DNA from: Cohnella silvisoli
GTDB taxonomy: Bacteria; Bacillota; Bacilli; Paenibacillales; Paenibacillaceae
Assembly (NCBI RefSeq): GCF_021190915.1
Contig: NZ_JAIOAP010000002.1
Span: 434,001-498,000, forward strand
DNA length: 64,000 nt
Direction of reading: 5' to 3'
This document shows positions 56,756 through 63,882 of the stretch, in pieces (position 1 is the stretch's first letter; each line of letters starts with the position of its first letter). A model generated the notes under the pieces. It searched no databases. It worked only from the letters and a program-made list of their open reading frames with translations, and was not told the DNA's origin. The position numbers were made by a program, and so were the translations under genes.

Positions 56756-58122
56756 GCCATGCTCCCACCGGCCGGAAGCAGTCCTTTGGCTTCCGCCAAC
56801 CGCAGAATCCGATCTCGGAAAACCTCATAAGGCTTATCCGGTGAAGCGAGCACCCGTTCATTGAACCATTCCGACCAGATGCGGGCCGATTCGTCTCGCA
56901 GCGCTTCGAGCCGCTCAGAATCCCCTCCTAGCCTATGCAGCAACCATTTGTAGCCGTAAGTCAGGTGGAGCGCTTCGTCGGCCCAGTCGTAGTCCAAATT
57001 CGAAGCGCTGTCTTCGTCTCCAGCCGTTTCAAACCATTCTTTGGATGCCTGCTTCGTATTCGTGCTTTCGAAATAATGCAGCAACCCCAGTAACTGCTCG
57101 TAGCCATGAGGAAACAGCGCCGCGTAGCTTTCTCCCGCCATCGGGTAGTCGATTCCCGTCTCGAAGCCGAGCCTGCTCATCATTTGCTCGCCCATCCGGC
57201 AATGCCTTCCTTCGTCGTATAGCCAGCGGGCCGCATCCGTATAAAAATCCCACGGCATATCTTCCCAAGCCCACATGACCGCCCCGACCGCTTCAGCCGC
57301 CCACATCTCGTTCGCATGGCTGATGCCCTGGATCAGCTTCTTCTCCAGCGCCTCGTCGAACCGATCATCCGGCAAAATCCGCCGATCGGCGTTGTGATGG
57401 AACGTCGGCGTGAAACGGGAATCCCGCACAGGCACCGCCGGCGGCGAATACGGCTTACGGTTTTCCACCGTATCCTCTTGCGCTCCCTGACCGGGGCGGG
57501 TAAGACGTGAACCGAAATCTTCGGATGCTTGTGCCGAGACTTCCAGAAGAGCGGCGACGCAATGACGCTCCCACCCGGCAGCCAAGGGATTCATATCCGG
57601 CTTGTCCCGATAGAGACGATGAAGCAGTCCTTCGATTTCTGCGATTTGTCCGGATAAATCGGAAACGAACCGAGTAAGCGGCTCGGCCGTCGGCTCGTCG
57701 AGCAGAGGGTCGGTCAGCGATAGATAAGTTTCGTAGCCTTGCAGGCAAGCCCGCTTCCAGACGAGGTACACGCCTGTCGCGAATTCTGCGTCTCCGCGGC
57801 AGCCTAGCAGTTCCTGAGCCGCCTTCATAACTGCCCGCTGGCTTGCTGTCCGCGCATCAACATCCTTGCGCGGAAAACGGAGCTCCAGCGTACGCTTGCG
57901 GATAAAATCGGCGCGCCGGGCGTCCTGCCAAACGTGCACGGTCAGCCGCTTCTTCAGCTCCCAGTCTTCGACGGCGGGCAAATATCCCGCCGACAAGCGC
58001 AGCAGCTCCTTCTCCACGACGAACAGGAGCTTGAGTCTACCCGCCGCTTCGTCCACGGACTGGAATAAGGTGTCAGGTACGTCGTCCGGATACGCGCCCG
58101 ACGGCCGGTTCAATAATGCCAT
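56752..58122 (-). CDS. two-domain ferritin-like (putative diiron) protein, copy 2
   Basis: A 456-residue paralog of the protein at 51089. The C-terminal diiron motifs are LYDEGRHCRMGEQMM (Glu304, His307) and DYDWADEALHLTYGYKWL (Glu383, His386), with Glu272 or Glu277 in SHANEMWAAEAVG. In the N-terminal domain the sequence matching the copy 1 motif reads HVWQDARRADFIRKR, so the Glu/His pair is lost and that domain is probably structural. TAGGAGGG lies 7 bases before the ATG. It is the first gene of an operon with the ferredoxin and a glycosidase. Confidence 0.72.
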   Translation of the reverse strand: MALLNRPSGAYPDDVPDTLFQSVDEAAGRLKLLFVVEKELLRLSAGYLPAVEDWELKKRLTVHVWQDARRADFIRKRTLELRFPRKDVDARTASQRAVMKAAQELLGCRGDAEFATGVYLVWKRACLQGYETYLSLTDPLLDEPTAEPLTRFVSDLSGQIAEIEGLLHRLYRDKPDMNPLAAGWERHCVAALLEVSAQASEDFGSRLTRPGQGAQEDTVENRKPYSPPAVPVRDSRFTPTFHHNADRRILPDDRFDEALEKKLIQGISHANEMWAAEAVGAVMWAWEDMPWDFYTDAARWLYDEGRHCRMGEQMMSRLGFETGIDYPMAGESYAALFPHGYEQLLGLLHYFESTNTKQASKEWFETAGDEDSASNLDYDWADEALHLTYGYKWLLHRLGGDSERLEALRDESARIWSEWFNERVLASPDKPYEVFRDRILRLAEAKGLLPAGGSMA

Positions 58123-58138
58123 TTTGACACCCTCCTAA

Positions 58139-58181
58139 ACTGGTATGATGAGATGATATCATCTTTTGGAAGCGCGGTCAA
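58139..58181 (-). promoter_or_regulatory. ferritin-ferredoxin operon promoter with island operator
   Basis: Minus strand: TTGACC (58176-58181), 17 bases, TATCAT (58153-58158). The plus-strand AACTGGTATGATGAGATGAT, then AT, is the closest match to the copy at 50170. The -35 lies at the 3' end of the rhamnosidase gene. Confidence 0.8.
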
Positions 58182-60883
58182 TCGGCTTTTTCCCAGCTAG
58201 CGTTCTGCCATTCGACAGCAACCGAATGGAATTCAAATGAGCCGGAACCGACCCGACATACCGCCTCTCCCTCCCCGAAGGTCGTCAATTCCACGTCTGA
58301 GCTTTCTTCAACCGGAATGCCGCCTTCCAGAAGCCTGTACCCTGGCCTCATCGGTATGTGAATGCGGGCGGAAGCGTTAACGGGAACGGTCACGCGCAGC
58401 GATATTTTACCCGGTTCCGCGCGCCATTCCGATCGAATCGTCCCATACGAACATTCGTAAGCGGCCTCGACGAAATCGAGTCCTTCGCCGATACGCGGAC
58501 GGATGACGATCTGCTTGAAGCCGACTTCTTGATCGTCCGTGTCAATGCCTGCCGCGTGCCGGAATAGCCATTCGCCGACGGAGCCGAGTGAATAATGGTT
58601 AAACGAATTCATGTCCGGCGTCTGAAATCCCTTCTCCTCCGTCCAGCCGTCCCACCGCTCCCAAATCGTAGTTGCGCCATGGCTGACCGAATACAACCAT
58701 GACGGATAGTTCTCTTGCAGCAGCAGACGATACGCCAAATCCGTTCGACCGATTCCGGACAGCACCGGCATCAAATATCCGACGCCAAGAAAGCCAGTCG
58801 TCAAGTGTCCGCCGCGGCGCTCAATATCTTCCGCGAGCCTTGCTGCGGCAGCGGCGCGAAGACGGTCGGGAAGCAGTTCCATGTATAGCGCCAATGTATA
58901 GACGGCTTGCGTATCCCCCTTGATGCGGCCGTCCTCCGATACGTAAGCGAACGAGAACGCCTGCTTGACCGTTCCGAACAACTTTTCATAACGCTCCGCA
59001 TCATCCCGCCGCCCAATGATCGCGGCCATTCTCGCCATTAATCGGGCGCTATAAGCGAAGTAGGCCGTTGCCATGACGTCCTTCGGCGTCTCCGCGTTGA
59101 CAGACAGCCAATCTCCATAACCGATGTCGGGACGCAAACCGCCTACGCTATTCGCTTCCAAATAGGCGATCCAATCTGCCATAGCTTGATAATGTTTTTC
59201 GATGATCCTCTTGTCGCCGTACATCCGAAACATAGTCCAAGGAACGATGACGCCCGCGTCTCCCCACCCCGGCTTGCCTTCGTTCAGCGAGGCCGGTTGG
59301 GGATTCGGCGCCACGTCCGGAAACGCCCCATTAGAAAATGACGCATCCTCCACGTCGTCCATCCACTTCGTGAAAAACGAGGCGACGTTCATACGATATG
59401 CAGCGGTGCCTGCGAAGATTTGCGCGTCTCCCGTCCACCCCATCCGCTCGTTCCGCTGCGGACAATCGGTCGGAACGCTCAGAAAATTACCTTTTTGCCC
59501 CCATAGAATATTGCTTTGCAGCCGGTTGACTCCCGGATGAGAACAGTTCCAGGCTCCCGTCTCCGGCATTTCGGAATGAACGACGCAACCCGTCAATTCA
59601 AAGCTCTCCGGCAATCCGGGATTACCGGTTACCTCGACGTACCGAAAACCGTGGAACGTGAACCGGGGTTCGAAAATCTCTTCCAGAGCGCCTTCGGCAA
59701 TATATTCGTCCGTCTGCCTAGCGCTGCGTAAATTATCGGTATACAAAGTGCCGTCGGAATGAACCGTCTCGGCAAAACGAAGACGAATACGGGTTCCTTC
59801 CGCAATATTGTTCATCCGCAATCTAACCCAACCCACCATGTTCTGGCCCATATCGAACACATAACAGCCGGGCGACGGTTCCTGACTCGCCAACGGAGGC
59901 AGTGACTCTATGACGGCAACGGCAGGACCGACGCCGGGCGTTAGACCCGTATACGGAAGATCCAGCGACTGCGCCGGGCTCCATTTCGAATCGTCGAAAC
60001 CCGGCTTGTCCCAGCCCGGCATGTTGAGCCGTGCGTCGTATGTCTCCCCGTCCTGCATGTCGGAAAATAATATCGGACCGAAAGAAGCGCGCCAGCCTCC
60101 GTCCGAAACGACCAACCGTTTCGTACCGTCCGAGAATGTCATTTCTAGTTGAAGCAGCACGCAAGGTTTCGTACCGTATTGTCCCGGTCCGTACCAGCCG
60201 ACTTGTCCGGCATACCAGCCCGTACCGATGATGGCCCCGATTGCGTTCTCGCCTTCCGTAAGCAGTGTAGTCACGTCATATGCCTGTACGTGAACCCGTT
60301 TGCGGTAATCCGTCCACCCGGGCGCAAGCACGAAAGATCCGACCCGGTTGCCGTTTAGGCGCGCTTCATACAAGCCAAGCGCCGTCGCATAGAGCGTGGC
60401 GATCTCGGGCTTGCTGTCAAGCTCAAAAACCGTGCGCAAATAAGGGGAAGGCTGCCTCATGACGGCTTCGGGATTGCCTTCCTCCGGACTTGACGGATGT
60501 CCGATAAACCGAGCCGAATAGTCTTCTTCATTCAACAATCCCATCGTCCACAGGCTGGTTTCGCTCCAAACCGTCTCCGCGCCCTTCGAATCCCGCGCCT
60601 TTAACTTCCAATAGCAGCGCTGTCTTGATAAGAGAGGTGCACCTTCATAAACGATATGAACAGACTGATCGCTGGATATTTCACCGGAATCCCACAGGTC
60701 TCCGCAGTTCTCTTCCAAAAGCAAGGATGATGAAGCGACAAGGATATGGTACGCCGACTGTTTCTCCGCGCGCGAGTCCGACCTGAGCTTCCAGCCTAGC
60801 CGGGGCCGGGTTTCACCGATGCCCAGCGCAAAGCTCCCGAGCTCGACGGATAAATCGTATATCCGCATCGCAGAATGTGCCAC
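58178..60883 (-). CDS. alpha-L-rhamnosidase (GH78)
   Basis: A 901-residue family 78 enzyme that removes terminal L-rhamnose. The N-terminal beta domains include YVFDMGQNMVGWVRLRMNN. The six-hairpin catalytic domain has SVPTDCPQRNERMGWTGDAQ with the acid residues and FPDVAPNPQP. ERWDGWTEEKGFQTPDMNSF and NHYSLGSVGEWLFRH follow. It has no signal peptide, so it would act on imported glycosides. The GTG start has GGGGAGG 8 bases upstream. It is divergent from the PhyH gene. Confidence 0.93.
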   Translation of the reverse strand: MAHSAMRIYDLSVELGSFALGIGETRPRLGWKLRSDSRAEKQSAYHILVASSSLLLEENCGDLWDSGEISSDQSVHIVYEGAPLLSRQRCYWKLKARDSKGAETVWSETSLWTMGLLNEEDYSARFIGHPSSPEEGNPEAVMRQPSPYLRTVFELDSKPEIATLYATALGLYEARLNGNRVGSFVLAPGWTDYRKRVHVQAYDVTTLLTEGENAIGAIIGTGWYAGQVGWYGPGQYGTKPCVLLQLEMTFSDGTKRLVVSDGGWRASFGPILFSDMQDGETYDARLNMPGWDKPGFDDSKWSPAQSLDLPYTGLTPGVGPAVAVIESLPPLASQEPSPGCYVFDMGQNMVGWVRLRMNNIAEGTRIRLRFAETVHSDGTLYTDNLRSARQTDEYIAEGALEEIFEPRFTFHGFRYVEVTGNPGLPESFELTGCVVHSEMPETGAWNCSHPGVNRLQSNILWGQKGNFLSVPTDCPQRNERMGWTGDAQIFAGTAAYRMNVASFFTKWMDDVEDASFSNGAFPDVAPNPQPASLNEGKPGWGDAGVIVPWTMFRMYGDKRIIEKHYQAMADWIAYLEANSVGGLRPDIGYGDWLSVNAETPKDVMATAYFAYSARLMARMAAIIGRRDDAERYEKLFGTVKQAFSFAYVSEDGRIKGDTQAVYTLALYMELLPDRLRAAAAARLAEDIERRGGHLTTGFLGVGYLMPVLSGIGRTDLAYRLLLQENYPSWLYSVSHGATTIWERWDGWTEEKGFQTPDMNSFNHYSLGSVGEWLFRHAAGIDTDDQEVGFKQIVIRPRIGEGLDFVEAAYECSYGTIRSEWRAEPGKISLRVTVPVNASARIHIPMRPGYRLLEGGIPVEESSDVELTTFGEGEAVCRVGSGSFEFHSVAVEWQNASWEKAD

Positions 60884-60917
60884 TAGAAAAACCTCCCCAA
60901 AAATTAAGTATGGATAT

Positions 60918-60947
60918 CTGGTATGATATATGATATCTTATCACCAG
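60918..60947. promoter_or_regulatory. island operator between the rhamnosidase and PhyH genes
   Basis: CTGGTATGATATATGATATC runs into TTATCACCAG; the outer CTGGT and ACCAG arms make a 30-base inverted repeat around the shared TATGATAT core. It lies in the 105-base gap between divergent genes. A clear -35 was not seen. Confidence 0.65.
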
Positions 60948-60988
60948 AATAAAGAATAATATTCTTTTTGTAAAGGAGAAGGTGTCAG

Positions 60989-61891
60989 ATGAAGCTTTTG
61001 GAAGTAGATGCCCGCAAGCAATCGTGCATCAGCGAGGAGCAGGCGCAATTTTTTCTCGACAACGGTTTTTTGGTTATCCGCAACGCCCTCGGCGAAGAGG
61101 AACTACAGCTCATTCGGGAGGAAATGATGGTTTTGTTGGAGAAGGGCGCCGCCGGCGTGGAAGGCGATGCCGATTTCATGTACGGCAAAGGCGGTAAAAC
61201 CGGCGCCAAAGTGCTGAAGCGCATCGAGTATGTCATCGACAAGTCGGATGCGATGAAACGGCTGTTGGGACATCCGTTCATTCTCCGTTCCGTGGAGAAG
61301 CTTCAAGGTTCAGCGCTCATTCCGACCTGGGACTCGATGGTCGTCAAAATGCCCGACGAAGGCATCATCGTCCCATGGCATCGGGACGGCACCCGGCCCG
61401 AGCCTGAGGGATCGTACGATCCTAGGCCGATCTTCAACGTCGACTTCTATTTGGACGAAGCTGATTTGTCCAATTGCCTTTGGGTCATCCCCGGCAGCAA
61501 CCTATGGTCGACTGAACGGGCGAAAGAACGGTATTCCCGCGAAGGCTTCGATACTTCGGACGCGATACCAGTTCCGATGAATCCGGGCGACGTTATTTTC
61601 CATGATATTATGGTGTTGCACGGATCGCCCGCCGGAGACGGCAACGCGCTGCGGCGAACGGTCTACTACGAGTTTCGCCCCGCCGATCTCGAAGCAAAGT
61701 ACGGACCTCATAACGAGGCGTACATCCGCTTGAAGCAACAGTTGCTGCTCGCATGCATAGAACGGCGCAAATCCGCCTCTTACGGCACCGAGGAAACACA
61801 GTTCGAGTACCGGCCAGACGGAGCTTTCGCCATCAATGATATTCAGCAGCCTGAAACTTACCGTTACGCACACGAGGATTTCGCGCGTTAA
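60989..61891 (+). CDS. phytanoyl-CoA dioxygenase (PhyH) family protein
   Basis: A 300-residue non-heme iron enzyme using 2-oxoglutarate and O2. The iron ligands are His131 and Asp133 in VPWHRDGTRPEPEG and His211 in FHDIMVLHGSPAGDG. Arg222 or Arg223 in ALRRTVYYEF probably binds 2-oxoglutarate. Length is typical. It could hydroxylate or demethylate a sugar or aglycone, but that is inferred only from neighbours. AAAGGAG lies upstream of the ATG. It is followed by its own terminator. Confidence 0.88.
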   Translation: MKLLEVDARKQSCISEEQAQFFLDNGFLVIRNALGEEELQLIREEMMVLLEKGAAGVEGDADFMYGKGGKTGAKVLKRIEYVIDKSDAMKRLLGHPFILRSVEKLQGSALIPTWDSMVVKMPDEGIIVPWHRDGTRPEPEGSYDPRPIFNVDFYLDEADLSNCLWVIPGSNLWSTERAKERYSREGFDTSDAIPVPMNPGDVIFHDIMVLHGSPAGDGNALRRTVYYEFRPADLEAKYGPHNEAYIRLKQQLLLACIERRKSASYGTEETQFEYRPDGAFAINDIQQPETYRYAHEDFAR

Positions 61892-61910
61892 GACACTCCC
61901 TATGGCGACA

Positions 61911-61955
61911 AAAGCCTCCAACCCCGCTGCGTTTGCGGGATTGGAGGCTTTCTTT
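61911..61955 (+). terminator. terminator after the PhyH gene
   Basis: AAAGCCTCCAACCCCGC and GCGGGATTGGAGGCTTT form a long stem, then CTTTG. It may also act on the minus strand for the decayed gene. Confidence 0.8.
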
Positions 61956-61967
61956 GTCAGGCCTCTT

Positions 61968-62358
61968 CTAAGGAGTGATGATTAGCACCGTCGAGTCGGT
62001 TCCGACGTTCGAGCTCCAATTCAGAACGCCTTGCGCGTCTGTCGACATGGTTGTCGTCGTCGTGCCGGAAGACTTGACAATGCGTACGCCGTACGACGTA
62101 CTCGCCGACTAGTTTCCGACGTCGTCCAAATTGAGCTTGTCGCGACCACCTTGATTCCGTTGGCATAAACGGGTTCGAAATCGGCAACAAACGAAGGATC
62201 GAGCTCCCAAAACGGCATGTTACGATAGTATAGCCCAGGGATATCCTTCCAGGTCGTCCCGCTGTCCGTCGTAAATTGAATATGAAAGCTGTCCGGGAAT
62301 GCTTGACCTCCCCAGGGATTCGGCGTCATTTCAATACGGCTGATCGTTGCGGCAGTGA
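61968..62358 (-). pseudogene. decayed 3' end of a carbohydrate-binding or secreted protein
   Basis: The minus-strand frame from 62358 reads AATISRIEMTPNPWGGQAFP, SFHIQFTTDSGTTWKDIPGL and VYANGIKVVAT, the style of a discoidin/F5-8C-type domain. It then drops out of frame near 62130. A second frame continues KLNLDDVGN, a stop (TAG near 62110), then SYGVRIVKSSG, MSTDAQGVLNWSSNVGTD and STVLIITP to a stop at 61968. The 5' part is cut off by the tnpB element. It was probably an extracellular protein of the sugar-use locus. Confidence 0.7.
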
Positions 62359-62359
62359 A

Positions 62360-62503
62360 TGCTCCCACCGCCTATAGAGGCGGAGGCTTCTTGGTTCGAC
62401 GATCTCTGCCTTTCCCGGGAGAAAGGTCTTACATGATCTCCACAAGCGTTCGATGCTGCTCGCATCCCGTTCGGGGCAAACCCTCCCTACGGTGTTCGGC
62501 CCA
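62360..62503 (-). ncRNA. likely omega RNA (reRNA) scaffold at the tnpB 3' end
   Basis: The 144 bases after the tnpB stop contain no gene and end with the stem AAGAAGCCTCCGCCTC, TATAGGCGG, TGGGAGC on the minus strand. In TnpB elements the region over the 3' end of tnpB and the right end makes the guide RNA scaffold, and the guide is the flanking sequence just past the end, here TGCCGCAACGATCAGCC. This follows from the family and is not proven here. Confidence 0.5.
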
Positions 62504-63592
62504 TCAAGCCGATATTTTCAAGGCGCGCTGCAAGATGATCTTGGCCGAGACGACGTCTCTGTCTTGAATAAGCCCGCATCTTTTACATTCATGAACTCGA
62601 ACTGCCAACGTTTTCGGAACGTCCGCGCCGCATAGACAGGTCTGCGATGTGCCGTGGGCGGGCACTTGAACGAATCGCTTTCCATGTCTTTCGGCTTTAT
62701 AAGATAGGTATGTGATAAACTTTCTCCATCCGGCATCGGAGATGCTTTTGGCCAGGCGGCGGTTGCGTACCATGTTCTTGACTTTCAACTGCTCCACCAC
62801 GATCAGATCATGGCCCTGGACGATGTGGTACGATTGTTTGTGCAGAAAATCTTTTCGCTGCCGTGCGACTTTTTGGTGGGTTTTGGCAACCTTTCGTTTG
62901 GCCTTCTGCCGGTTGCGGGAACCTCGCTGTTTGCGGGAAAGCCGCCGCTGTGCGCGCCTCAGCCGCTTCTCCGCTTTGCGCAAATACCGCGGGTTGTCCA
63001 CCTTTGTTTCATCGGACAGCGCCGCAAACGCGTTCAGCCCTACGTCTATGCCGACGGCGGATTCCACCGCTTGCATGGCTTCCGTATCCGGCACTTTCAC
63101 GCTGATGTTGATCATCCACCGGTCCCCATATCGTTTCACATTGATTTGCGTCACGCTCACCCGGTCGAAGGGACGGTGGACATTCATTTTGACAACGCCG
63201 ATTTTTGGAAGATAGACGGTTCCCTCTTTGGCAAATGTCTTTTGTACCGCACCGGGCTGCGGGTAGGTAAAGGAGACGTATCGATCTGCCGACTTGTAAT
63301 GGGGGTATCCTGCTTCACCGCGGAAGAAACGCTGATAAGCATCATCCAAACGTTGCAGGCAATCCTGCAGCACTTGCGAATGGACTTCCTTGTAGGCTGG
63401 AAATTCCTTCTTGAAGGCAGGCAAGCCGTTCTGCTGCATGGCATAAGTGATGGTTTTACCTTCTTGGTTGTAGGCGGTCTCACGTTGTTCCTTGGCCTTA
63501 TTGTAGAGCTCCCGGCACAAATCCAACGTTCGATTCATTTGTTGTTCCTGTTCGGGGGTCGGATAGAGGCGAAACTGAAAGGTTATTTGCAC
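62504..63592 (-). CDS. tnpB: TnpB, RNA-guided DNA endonuclease of IS605-type elements
   Basis: A 362-residue protein. The N-terminal helical part has FQFRLYPTPEQEQQMNRTL. The RuvC-like nuclease residues are Asp183 in GIDVGLNAFAALSD, Glu267 in IVVEQLKVKNM, and Asp346 in CGLIQDRDVVSAK. The zinc ribbon has TCLCGADV (Cys319, Cys321) and HECKRCG (Cys336, Cys339). Two details are unusual: C-x-C instead of C-x2-C, and DRDVVSA where DRDxNAA is usual. The start is GTG. Confidence 0.93.
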   Translation of the reverse strand: MQITFQFRLYPTPEQEQQMNRTLDLCRELYNKAKEQRETAYNQEGKTITYAMQQNGLPAFKKEFPAYKEVHSQVLQDCLQRLDDAYQRFFRGEAGYPHYKSADRYVSFTYPQPGAVQKTFAKEGTVYLPKIGVVKMNVHRPFDRVSVTQINVKRYGDRWMINISVKVPDTEAMQAVESAVGIDVGLNAFAALSDETKVDNPRYLRKAEKRLRRAQRRLSRKQRGSRNRQKAKRKVAKTHQKVARQRKDFLHKQSYHIVQGHDLIVVEQLKVKNMVRNRRLAKSISDAGWRKFITYLSYKAERHGKRFVQVPAHGTSQTCLCGADVPKTLAVRVHECKRCGLIQDRDVVSAKIILQRALKISA

Positions 63593-63627
63593 AAAGGCTC
63601 ACCGCCATAATGGGAACGTATATTCCC

Positions 63628-63657
63628 ATTATACACCAAAAACATCCACTATTCCAA
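63628..63657 (-). promoter_or_regulatory. tnpB promoter
   Basis: Minus strand: TTGGAA (63652-63657), 18 bases, TATAAT (63628-63633). A palindrome, ATGGGAATATACGTTCCCAT, follows the -10 region and could be an operator or a hairpin in the leader. Confidence 0.7.
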
Positions 63658-63741
63658 CTTTAGAAAATGTGACAAGCGATCGATTCTGATGACGATTCAG
63701 GCAAATAGACAAATGCATTTAGGCTTTGCCTAACCGAAATT

Positions 63742-63780
63742 CATCCCCTCCCTACAGAGGAAGAGGACTTCTTTCGGATT
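63742..63780 (-). repeat. second IS605-type end hairpin
   Basis: CATCCCCTCCCTACAGAGGA followed by AGAGGACTTCTTTCGG resembles the left-end hairpin (62361-62393) in sequence and orientation. It could be the end of another element or a diverged end copy. Confidence 0.6.
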
Positions 63781-63786
63781 GCCGTT

Positions 63787-63829
63787 AAAAAAACCTCCCT
63801 CGCTTGCCAATTAAGGACAATGAGGGAGG
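63787..63829 (-). terminator. terminator of the solute-binding protein gene
   Basis: The minus-strand stem CCTCCCTC and GAGGGAGG with a 20-base loop is followed by TTTTTTT. Confidence 0.8.
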
Positions 63830-63882
63830 ATCGTTCCGGATGCTGCAACCGGATTATTCAGATGACCTTACTTCGGTAGACG

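Larger units (their letters stand above)
62360..63735 (-). mobile_element. IS200/IS605-like element with tnpB only
   Basis: The element holds tnpB without a tnpA transposase. The right-end marker in the sequence is a hairpin TTAGGCTTTGCCTAA (63719-63733). The left end (3' of tnpB) is a hairpin CTCCCACCGCCTATAGAGGCGGAGGCTTCTT (62362-62392), of the IS605 right-end type, followed by ATTCAC on the minus strand. Exact ends are uncertain. It interrupts a decayed gene and would need a transposase in trans. Confidence 0.7.

Noticed and set aside
62810..63610. 266-codon plus-strand frame antisense to tnpB
   Set aside because: The TnpB motifs on the minus strand are clear, so this is the shadow frame.
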